NCBI RefSeq assembly: GCF_027158205.1
Contig: NZ_JAPVLU010000011.1
Coordinates: 62,001 to 126,000 of the forward strand
From: Streptomyces sp. H39-S7
Lineage (GTDB): Bacteria; Actinomycetota; Actinomycetes; Streptomycetales; Streptomycetaceae
DNA length: 64,000 bases
Reading direction: 5' to 3'
Positions 49,532 to 57,057 of the stretch are shown here, in pieces. The notes beneath the pieces were generated by a model that did not search any database, was not told where the DNA came from, and was given only the letters and a program-made list of their open reading frames with translations. The first letter of the stretch is position 1. Each line of letters starts with the position of its first letter. A program made the translations under genes and the position numbers.

Positions 49532-49900
49532 GTGAGGGGACTCCCAAGTTCGGCCCGACGGTGGGGGTTTCGGGCGGCTGAGGGCATGACACCACCCGGA
49601 AGGTCTATGCGAGTAGACCCCGACGGTGAACATCACGTGACGTGCGCAAACCCCTCACCACCACATGACCAAGACTTTCCGGAACGAAGGGTTTCCGCCG
49701 GCAGTCGGGGCACCTTCGGCCTCCTCTTGCTGTGGGTCCTTACCTGTGGTGCGGGTTGCCCGCCGCTTCGGGGTTCATGTGGCGCGCCGCTCTCGCGGAA
49801 CACGGGGCGATGCCGCCCGGCCAAGGGGGACCGACCCGCTGGGGCCCGACGCCCTGGGAGGGTTGCTCACCTCATTGACGCGCGTCAAAGCCGAAAGTTC
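49532..49900. other. Gene-free stretch
   Basis: No supported ORF on either strand. Upstream region of the secreted protein gene. Confidence 0.45.
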
Positions 49901-50914
49901 TCACGACCGCGCTGCCGCTTCTGCCCTGTCGGTGCGGGGGTTGGCGAGTGCCGCCAGCAGTGGCTCGAACCCGTCGCGCTCCGGTGCGATACGCCGCCAG
50001 GTGGGTCCGTTCGGACCGTGCTGCTGCAGACGTGCCAGGGAGGTGAGGACCAGCGGGACCTTGCCGGCGACGTCGAGGTAGCCGTCGCTGTCCTGCTGGG
50101 AGGAGCGGGTATGCGCTGTCATGTGCGTCTGCGTGAGGTCGGTGAGGTCCTGGATCCGGTGAGCCAACGCGCGGGGGCCGGCGTCGGTGAATACGAACGC
50201 CAGCGGCGGCCAATTGGTCAGTCCGGTGTCGGGGTACAGCGTTTGCCAGTACGGCACGGTCCCTTCCTCGGCCCCGCACCCCTCGCAGGTGCGTGGCGTG
50301 GCTGGGTCGTGGACGCGGCGGCGGTAGCACGCGGCGTAGGCGGCGACCTTGTCCGCGACGCGCTGCACCGGTGTGGTGCTGCTGTCGATCTCGACCATCA
50401 GCAGCGGCAGGCCGGCCTCCTTCGCCCGCAGCACCGCGTCCGCACGCACATGGTTCTCACCCGAGGGGGTCAGGGCGTGGGGGACCTCGGTCCGCCAGGA
50501 GGTGATGTTCCCGATGCCGCCCTGGGTGAACGCGACGATGGTAGGGTTGACGCCCATCGCATGCGGAGCTCCGCCGCGTCCAACCCCCCGGGACCTACGG
50601 CCCATCTCCTGCGGGTCACGTTCCAGCAGTCGCCCCGCGGCTTCCAGGCCGGCCGGAGTCAGGCTCCACAGTTTCTGCGACGGCTCCCCCGTCCGGTCCG
50701 GTGCCCCGAATCTGCCGGACGGCCCCGCTGTGTTGCCCTCCGAGACCACCTCGCCCCGCGCCGTCAAGGACAGCAGGGCGTTGCGCATCACCTTGTTGTC
50801 CGTCAGGTGCGGGCGCACCAAATGCAGGATCTGCGTGGCGGTGGCCACCTTCAGCACGCCCAGCACCTTCAGCGTGTCCTGTTGATCCCTGACCGTCGAT
50901 CTCGGCTTAGCCAT
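49901..50914 (-). CDS. Replication-relaxation family protein
   Basis: A 337-residue protein starting at ATG 50914 (MAKPRSTVRDQQDTLKVLGV). The winged-helix N-terminus LKVLGVLKVATATQILHLVR, QKLWSLTPAGLEAAGRLLER, and the later AMGVNPTIVAF and LPLLMVEIDSSTTPV (nuclease-like strand) match the plasmid replication-relaxation family found on Streptomyces plasmids and ICEs. Its presence fits a plasmid-like origin. The original role is in relaxing copy control, known mainly from homologues. Confidence 0.75.
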   Translation of the reverse strand: MAKPRSTVRDQQDTLKVLGVLKVATATQILHLVRPHLTDNKVMRNALLSLTARGEVVSEGNTAGPSGRFGAPDRTGEPSQKLWSLTPAGLEAAGRLLERDPQEMGRRSRGVGRGGAPHAMGVNPTIVAFTQGGIGNITSWRTEVPHALTPSGENHVRADAVLRAKEAGLPLLMVEIDSSTTPVQRVADKVAAYAACYRRRVHDPATPRTCEGCGAEEGTVPYWQTLYPDTGLTNWPPLAFVFTDAGPRALAHRIQDLTDLTQTHMTAHTRSSQQDSDGYLDVAGKVPLVLTSLARLQQHGPNGPTWRRIAPERDGFEPLLAALANPRTDRAEAAARS

Positions 50915-51292
50915 GGAATGCCTCCGTGCGGCTCTGCGGAGACTCCATGCTGGCCTTCCGGTCTGACAATCGGGTTTGACCTGCCCTTCTGGGACGCCCG
51001 TGGCCGGCTGGGAGTCGATGATGAGCGTTACCGGGTGGGGGCATCGGCCCTTGCCGGTGCGGATCTGCCGCCGTAGCTGGTCACAGATGAAGGTCAACCA
51101 CCCGGCCCGGTTTCGCCTTCGGTGGCGAGCAGACGGGACGTGATGGTGAACGAACACCGCTCCTTGCCGCGCCCCTGCTCGGCCTGCGCCGCGCCAGTGC
51201 CGCGACCTGCCCGCGTTGACGCCGGAAGCGGCGCGGAAGCCATATGGGCCAATCCGTCGGCAGCCGCCTCAGGCCGGTGGTAGGCATCGATC
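50915..51292. other. Intergenic stretch with IS5 transposase remnant
   Basis: On the minus strand about 51002-51100 the translated LRRQIRTGKGRCPHPVTLI followed by IDSQ resembles the IS5 segment ALRxRVRxxxGRxxxPxxxxIDSQ seen intact at 4.8 kb. Nothing else of that gene remains. No other gene is supported here. Confidence 0.4.
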
Positions 51293-52284
51293 ATGGATTG
51301 GATCCTGCCGGAGCCCATGCTCGCCGCCGCCGTCGAAAGCGCCGTGCTGCCTGCGAAGACCGCGGCGGAACCGAAATGGGACGGCTACCGGGCGCTCCTG
51401 GCCCGCTACGGGGACGGGCGCGTGGTGATCCGCTCCCGGCGCGGCACGGACATGACTGCGGCTTTTCCGGAGATCGCCGCGTCCGCAGCCGCGCTGCCGG
51501 TCGATGTCGGGCTCGACGGTGAGCTGATCGTCTGGGAGAACGGCCGGCTGGCGTTCGAACGGCTGCAAGGCCGGCTGAACCGCACGGCGGCTGCCACTGC
51601 CGACCTCGTCGCGAAGTGGCCGGCCCACTTCGTGGCCTTCGACCTTCTCCACCAGGGCAGCACCGATCTCCGAGCCGGTCCTACACCGATCGCCGCACCG
51701 CGTTGGCGCGCCTGTTCGCGGACCACGACCTGGGGCCGTCGGTGGTGCTGAGCCCCTCGACCACCGATCCGCACACCGCGGCCCAGTGGCTGTCCTGGTC
51801 AGCGGTGGGTATGGAGGGCTTGGTCTTCAAGCGCCTGACGCAGCCCTATCTGCCGGCTGCACGGGGATGGCGCAAATATCGGTCCCGAGCCACCACAGAG
51901 GCCCTGGTTGGTGGGGTCAGCGGCTCGCTGTCTGCGCCCACGACCGTGCTGTTGGGACGGCTCGACGTTCACGGGCGACTGCGCTTCGTCGGCCGCAGCA
52001 CTGTCCTGTCACGGCAGGCCAGCCAGGCTCTGGCCAAGGAACTCACCCCCGCGGCCGGAGGACACCCCTGGACAGGCTGGTCATTCTCCGCCGGCTGGGG
52101 AACCAAGGAGAAACTGCGCGTGGCATTGGTCGAACCCCAACTCGTGGCCGAGCTTGCTGCAGACGTGTCCCTTGACCCTTCCGGGAAGTGGAGACATCCC
52201 GTGCGCTGGCTTCGGGTCAGGAGCGACGTCTCACCCGCCGACGCACCACTGTTCGGATCAGGCAACCAACCCGCGGCCGGCTGA
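51293..52284 (+). pseudogene. ATP-dependent DNA ligase, frameshifted
   Basis: The first part has the LigC/LigD-type ligase start: MDWILPEPMLA, the catalytic EPKWDGYRALL with Lys28, LDGELIVWENGRLAFERLQG, and HFVAFDLLHQGSTDLR. The frame then runs out. From about 51675 the +1 frame continues exactly where expected (RSYTDRRTALARLFADHDLG, then GMEGLVFKRL with motif V-like Lys, and the C-terminal OB domain ending in WLRVRSD). One base has been lost near 51672-51682. Unless frameshifting or a sequencing error explains it, the gene is inactive. The ligase would be about 330 residues. Confidence 0.8.
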
Positions 52285-52342
52285 GACCAACCCGAACGTC
52301 AGGACACCGCTCCGGATCGCTCGCGCCTGCCGCCGCCTGCTC

Positions 52343-53236
52343 TCACATTGATCCCTGGCCGTCAGCGTCGGACAACCGCTCCACGCGCGCATCCGCACGC
52401 TGGGCGCGGCGTCGGGCCTCGCGCAGCTCCCGGTCCGCCTCCCGGGCCCTGTCCTTGGCCCGCCGCGCACGGTCGGCCGCCTTGCCCTGCTCCTGCTGCG
52501 TCTGCTTCAGCTGCTCGGCGAGGTCGGCCGCCCGCTCCTTGAGCTCCACGGCTTCCTTTGCCGCTGCCTCGACGTCGCGCGCGGCGTCGTCGGCCGCTTC
52601 TTGTCGACCACGCAGTACCTCGGCAGCCTGCCGCGCGTCCTGGCGGGCCTGGTCCAGCTCTTGGCGGCGGCGGTCATGTGCGGCGTCGGCCTTGGGCCGG
52701 GAGGCGGCCGGTTTGCCGGCAGCGGCTGGCTTGGGCGGTGTGGGCGTGGCGCCGGGTGCTACCCCGGGAAATCCGGCAGGTCTAGTCAGCGCTTTGACCA
52801 GGCGGCCGCCAGCCCACGCCTGGGCGGCCTCGGGACTGGCCAGGACCGCCTGCAGCGTTTCCTCGATCTCCCGCTGGACGTCGTCACCCAACTGGTGCCC
52901 GGCCTGGGAAGCTAGCTGCCGGGCCTGGCGCGCCAGGGCTGCCACCAGCTGGCGCTGCTGACGGCCCAGCTCACGCAGCTGCTCACCGTCCAGGTCTTGG
53001 TGAGCCTGGCGCAGCTGCTCTCCGAGCGCGACCAGCGGATCCGCCACGTCAGGCTGCTCACGCACGAGCACGTTGCTGGCCCAAGCCGACAGGGAGGGGC
53101 GGCGCAGCGCCGTGATCTGCCCGGCCAGTTCTCGGTCGCCGGCCTTCTTCGCAGCGGCGGCGTGTTCGCTGCGCGCGGCAATGAACTCTTCCGGCCGCAG
53201 CCCGTACAGCTGATCGGCGACATCGTCCAGATCCAC
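52343..53236 (-). CDS. Coiled-coil hypothetical protein
   Basis: The 297-residue actinobacterial protein opens with LYGLRPEEFIAARSEHAAAA and SLSAWASNVLVRE. A linker rich in Pro/Ala follows, and then a strongly charged C-terminal coiled coil (about 190-297). Homologues are common in Streptomyces but without known function. It lies convergent to the ligase, 58 bp away. Confidence 0.7.
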   Translation of the reverse strand: MDLDDVADQLYGLRPEEFIAARSEHAAAAKKAGDRELAGQITALRRPSLSAWASNVLVREQPDVADPLVALGEQLRQAHQDLDGEQLRELGRQQRQLVAALARQARQLASQAGHQLGDDVQREIEETLQAVLASPEAAQAWAGGRLVKALTRPAGFPGVAPGATPTPPKPAAAGKPAASRPKADAAHDRRRQELDQARQDARQAAEVLRGRQEAADDAARDVEAAAKEAVELKERAADLAEQLKQTQQEQGKAADRARRAKDRAREADRELREARRRAQRADARVERLSDADGQGSM

Positions 53237-53479
53237 CGATCACACCTCGATTCATGCCCCGGGAATGCGCCGAGGGTCGTGCCGCCTGGCCGATACGTGT
53301 GATCCCATGCTGACCCAGCCCGTGCCAGCCTGCCGCTTTTGGTGCTCCGCAGCCGATCAATCGCCGGGAGTTGCCGGCCGCCATGCTCAGGCACCGGTAC
53401 GCCTCCGCGGCTCCCCGCTGCCTGTTCGCCCGTAGTCTGCGCCGCGATCGAACCACACACGTTGGCTGGCAGCCGACGG

Positions 53480-53806
53480 TCAACCTGTTGCCCGCTGTCG
53501 CTGTCCGTCTCCAGCAGTTACTTGCTGGCGGTGGTCCGTGCGTGCGGCCTCCAACAAGCTCCTCCAGGACGTCACGGTGGGGCGCCTGCGCAGCAGGGCG
53601 CGTCGTTCCCGGTCTGTCATGCCGCCCCAGACGCCGTGCTCGATGCGGTGGTCCAGCGCATGGGCGAGGCATTCGGTGCGCACGGGGCAGCCCTCGCATA
53701 TGGCTGTGGCTCGGTGTTGGGCGGCGCCATCGACGAACAGCTCTTCCGGGTCAGCGGTGCGGCAGGAAGCTCGTGTGTTCCAGGTTGCCTGATCATCCAC
53801 GATCAC
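53480..53806 (-). CDS. WhiB-family Fe-S regulator
   Basis: The 108-residue protein has the four conserved cysteines (C15, C37, C40, C46; spacing C-x21-C-x2-C-x5-C) that bind a [4Fe-4S] cluster. These are followed by the GVWGGMTDRERR turn that contacts the sigma factor and a basic C-terminal RALLRRRP for DNA. GTG start; a second GTG two codons on is possible. WhiB-like proteins on mobile Streptomyces DNA often modulate host development genes. The target is unknown. Confidence 0.92.
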   Translation of the reverse strand: MIVDDQATWNTRASCRTADPEELFVDGAAQHRATAICEGCPVRTECLAHALDHRIEHGVWGGMTDRERRALLRRRPTVTSWRSLLEAARTDHRQQVTAGDGQRQRATG

Positions 53807-54050
53807 CTCGTGCCGTCCTCTCCTCGATCTGCCCGCCTCACGTCCACCCTAGGGGGCGGTGCTGCGGCCCTAGACGGTACGGCAGTTGGACTCGCAGGGG
53901 GAACAGGTCGGGACGAAGGGTGACCCCTTCGAGTGACGACTTCAGGCGTGGGCACATCGAGTACGCACGCGGCTGATCGGGTTCAGCCGTACGGCTCCCC
54001 TCACGTCGTGTCCGGTGAACCGATAGATCCTCCGCCCCTACCGTCCACAC
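53807..54050. other. Divergent promoter region of the WhiB-like and membrane-protein genes
   Basis: No ORF supported. It should hold promoters for the genes on both sides. Confidence 0.4.
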
Positions 54051-54593
54051 ATGACTGCTGGCACTGTCCTCACCATCATCGGCGGAGCACTCCAGCTCTT
54101 GGGCCTGTGCGCCGCAGGGTTCGGTGTCCGCAGAGTCAGGCGCGAGCATGCGCAGGGTCGGCTCGGGACACGGGGCCACGTCAAAGAGTGGTGGTGTGCA
54201 GCGCTTCGATTCTTCAAGATGCGACCACCAGTTGCAGCGACGGCCACAATGGCCGCCACAGCCCCTGCAGCCGCCGCGGCCTTCAGCGCGGCCATGGTGG
54301 CCGCACCTCCAGTCGACGCCACCGCCGAGCAGCGCGAGCGATTCCTTATGGACCGCGTGATACAGCTCCAACGCGAGATGGACGGCATCCGGAACACGGT
54401 GGCGAGAGCGAGTAGCGAGCAACACGTCGCCATTACCGACGTCGGCAGTGCCATCCAGGGGCAGGCGGAGCAGTTCCGTCTATCCATCGACTGGGCCATG
54501 GCGGATGGGCTGGTCCTGGAAGCGCTGGGACTTTGGCTCGCCGCAGTCGGAGCCGTACTTACGATCATCGGAGCTGCTGTCCAAGGCCCGTAA
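54051..54593 (+). CDS. Membrane protein with coiled-coil middle
   Basis: A 180-residue protein with hydrophobic helices at about 4-24, 60-85 and at the C-terminus (LEALGLWLAAVGAVLTIIGA). Between them is a charged coiled-coil-like segment (EQRERFLMDRVIQLQREMD). No family is recognised. Confidence 0.6.
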   Translation: MTAGTVLTIIGGALQLLGLCAAGFGVRRVRREHAQGRLGTRGHVKEWWCAALRFFKMRPPVAATATMAATAPAAAAAFSAAMVAAPPVDATAEQRERFLMDRVIQLQREMDGIRNTVARASSEQHVAITDVGSAIQGQAEQFRLSIDWAMADGLVLEALGLWLAAVGAVLTIIGAAVQGP

Positions 54594-54705
54594 GCCAGGC
54601 AGCGGGGCACAGTGGCATCACACCGCCGCGCCGGCCATGGTGCCACTCGCACCAGCCTGGGGCGTCAAGCCGTAACGGCTGAACGCCGGTTGTGGTTGCG
54701 CTGCT

Positions 54706-55023
54706 GTGATGAACGAACCCCAGGAACACCGCGCGGCAGTCGCAGATCTCCGCGCGTCCTCTCAAACGCTTGTCAGCATGATGGCCGCGATCACTAGCGC
54801 AGATCTGGGCTATCTCAACCCGCAGGAGCAGGCGGAGCTGGACGTGCTGGCCGACCAGGCGATGCGCCTATTGGACGACGTGGAGCAGATTCTCCAAGGA
54901 GACGTGTCTTCGTCTGCCAACCTCATCCACGCGGTGAGTGCGTCCGCCCGACTCGCACATCAACTACGCGCACGGCTGATCGATAGCGCCGTTGCAGCTA
55001 CCCATGTACCTGATCACCCCTGA
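54706..55023 (+). CDS. Small helical hypothetical protein
   Basis: 105 residues, GTG or ATG start (54706/54709). The sequence (SMMAAITSADLGYLNPQEQA, RLLDDVEQILQGD) is helical and of balanced composition. No known family. Confidence 0.5.
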   Translation: MMNEPQEHRAAVADLRASSQTLVSMMAAITSADLGYLNPQEQAELDVLADQAMRLLDDVEQILQGDVSSSANLIHAVSASARLAHQLRARLIDSAVAATHVPDHP

Positions 55024-55235
55024 TCCGCAAACGGTCAGCTCCCAGAACGGGTCGGCGGCCCCGGAGAGCAAAAGGCTCATCGCAGCTTGTGCAGGCCCGC
55101 CTCCCGCCAAGGTCTAGCGCAGGAACTGTGCGATCTCACGACTCTCAAATCCCACCCCCACCGCTTCTTGCATGCAAGGGTGGAAATCAGACGCTCGTTC
55201 GGGCGACCCGGTTGCGTTGTCGATGGAGGACCGAT

Positions 55236-55682
55236 ATGCCGCTCTCTGCCCTATCCATCGCACCGGACGCCACGCTCACCGACATTGCCCTGCCCCAGGA
55301 CTACAGAGCGCAGCTCCTGCTCCTGCGGAATCTGGTGGGTGGCACCGTGGATGCCGCGGTGTTTCACCGCCGGGCGTACCTCCATGTTCATGGTGAGGGC
55401 GCGATACTGCGGGCACCAATGAACGTGGCGGCCTGGGCCCTCGCCAGCCAGTGGCGCGGGGCCGAGATCCCCTACGGCCTGTACGGCACCGCGGTGGTCA
55501 CCGGGCCCGGTGATGCCGGATTTCAGGGACTGGATGCCGCGATGGCAGCGCAGGTCAAGGCTGTTTGCACCGGCATCCACGATCTCCTTGTCCAATGGCA
55601 GACACAGCCGCCGGCCGACGAGCAGGCAGCCCGAGCGCACGTGCTGGCGACAGCGCACTATCAGCTCGCCGCAGCACACTAG
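55236..55682 (+). CDS. Hypothetical protein
   Basis: A 148-residue protein starts at ATG with GGAGG seven bases upstream. The sequence has Gly/Ala-rich strands and helices (LLLLRNLVGGTVDAAVFHRR, VNGxxxx-type segments absent) and resembles plasmid-borne Streptomyces hypotheticals of the DUF3846-like sort, but this is not certain. Confidence 0.55.
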   Translation: MPLSALSIAPDATLTDIALPQDYRAQLLLLRNLVGGTVDAAVFHRRAYLHVHGEGAILRAPMNVAAWALASQWRGAEIPYGLYGTAVVTGPGDAGFQGLDAAMAAQVKAVCTGIHDLLVQWQTQPPADEQAARAHVLATAHYQLAAAH

Positions 55683-55683
55683 G

Positions 55684-55917
55684 TCACCCTTTCTGCGCCG
55701 GCAGCCGCCGCAGCGCCCGTTCGACCGTCTCAGGGTCTGGGTCCTCCACCGGCGGACCCACATACGACTGCAGCCGCAACGCCTCCGGGCCCGACAAGTC
55801 CGGCGGGACCACCTCGAGCACCCCGCACGCCAGCGTCGGCGCGATGAGCGCGCGCACCTACAGCCGTGCGCGTCTGTCGGCGCGGTACTCGCGCAAGATC
55901 ACGCCCGTCACATCCAT
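55684..55917 (-). pseudogene. Small gene with an in-frame TAG
   Basis: Reading from ATG 55917 the frame encodes MDVTGVILREYRADRRARL, then TAG at 55858-55860, then continues with VRALIAPTLACGVLEVVPPD and ending ETVERALRRLPAQKG. Both sides look like one small protein of about 75 residues. A GTG directly after the TAG at 55857 could restart a 57-residue product. It lies just downstream of the Imm49 gene on the same strand. Confidence 0.45.
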
Positions 55918-55936
55918 GCCCCACCCCGCGGGTGGC

Positions 55937-56929
55937 CTACTTGGCGGCCCAGTAGCCCAAGTTGTTTCGGTTCTCCTCCGCCGCCCGGCGCGGCGCGTCC
56001 GGCGATCCCAGCAGACCGTGCGGCAGATACCCGGACCGGACACCGAGTTCCCACCCATGGACCTGGACGGCGAGGCAGGTCAGGGAGAGGGTGCCGAGGG
56101 GAAGGAGGGACCGGGGCGCGGGATCACCGGCATCGGCCTCGATGCTCTCCCGGTACGCGACCAGCCGGGCGGCGAGGGCGTCCTCGAAGGTCTGCTGGTC
56201 GTCATCGAGGAGTACGCGGAGCAGCCGCTGGTCCGCGCTCAGCGCGTCGGTGACCTCGTCGAGCCGCCGGGCGGCCTCCGCGCGCTCCGCGGCGTCCGGC
56301 TTGCGCAGTGGAACGGTCGGCCAGTCGCGGGGCAGGTGCCCGGCCGCCTCGGTGAGGTAGGGGCACAGGGCGTCCATGGCGGCGAGGTCGGCGGGGTCGG
56401 AGGTGGAGGTGTACCGGTTGTAGGGCACGCCGTTACGGATGGCGGGCGCGTAGTCGGCGCGCAGCAGCAGTCCGGTGACCCGCTCCCAGTCCCACACATG
56501 CCCGCTGACGACACACGTCTCGAACATGTCGAGCCAGGTCCGCGCGGTGGGCGCCTCATCGACGACGTCCCGAAAGGTGATGGGCCCGTCTCCGAACTTG
56601 TCGTCGTCCGGGTCCGTGCTGATCCGCTCTCCGATGAGGGGGAATCGGAGTTCCTGGTCCCCGTCCGGGAAGCACATGATGCTCAGCACTCCGTGCACAC
56701 ACTCCGTGGCGGTGACGGCGACCGTGCCGGCCGCGGCGTCGAGCCCCGGCTCCGTCACCGCTCGCGCGGCGACATGGTCGAGCAGTTCGTCCGCCAGGGC
56801 CCGGATCAGCGTCGGCGAGATGCTGTCGTACCGCAGCGAGTGCCACCGCGCGTAGGTCCGCCCGTCGATGTCGTCGAGCGCCTCGGCCAACCGCTGGTCG
56901 CTGACCTGATGGCGTGTCACATCCCGCAT
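55937..56929 (-). CDS. Immunity 49 (Imm49) family protein
   Basis: A 330-residue helical protein with features of the Imm49 family found in Streptomyces polymorphic toxin loci: VHGVLSIMCFPDGDQELRF near 80-98, FETCVVSGHVWDWERVTGLL near 136-155, and a C-terminal ELGVRSGYLPHGLLG. Such proteins neutralise a nearby toxin. No toxin gene is seen within the window, so it may be an orphan. Confidence 0.7.
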   Translation of the reverse strand: MRDVTRHQVSDQRLAEALDDIDGRTYARWHSLRYDSISPTLIRALADELLDHVAARAVTEPGLDAAAGTVAVTATECVHGVLSIMCFPDGDQELRFPLIGERISTDPDDDKFGDGPITFRDVVDEAPTARTWLDMFETCVVSGHVWDWERVTGLLLRADYAPAIRNGVPYNRYTSTSDPADLAAMDALCPYLTEAAGHLPRDWPTVPLRKPDAAERAEAARRLDEVTDALSADQRLLRVLLDDDQQTFEDALAARLVAYRESIEADAGDPAPRSLLPLGTLSLTCLAVQVHGWELGVRSGYLPHGLLGSPDAPRRAAEENRNNLGYWAAK

Positions 56930-57057
56930 GCGTCCCGTCCCTTCATGAACTCCACGACTGGATGAAGCACGTTATCAACGGGCACTGACAGCTCTAGATC
57001 TACTGACCTGCGAGGTTGGGGAAGCGGCTGGCGGGACAGGGTGCGTTCCGCAGTTCG

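Noticed and set aside
49220-51076. 618-codon plus-strand frame
   Set aside because: Covers antisense of the secreted protein and replication-relaxation gene, both of which have clear domain evidence.
55565-56965. 466-codon plus-strand frame opposite Imm49
   Set aside because: No domain likeness and it spans the convergent gene end and the Imm49 gene in antisense.
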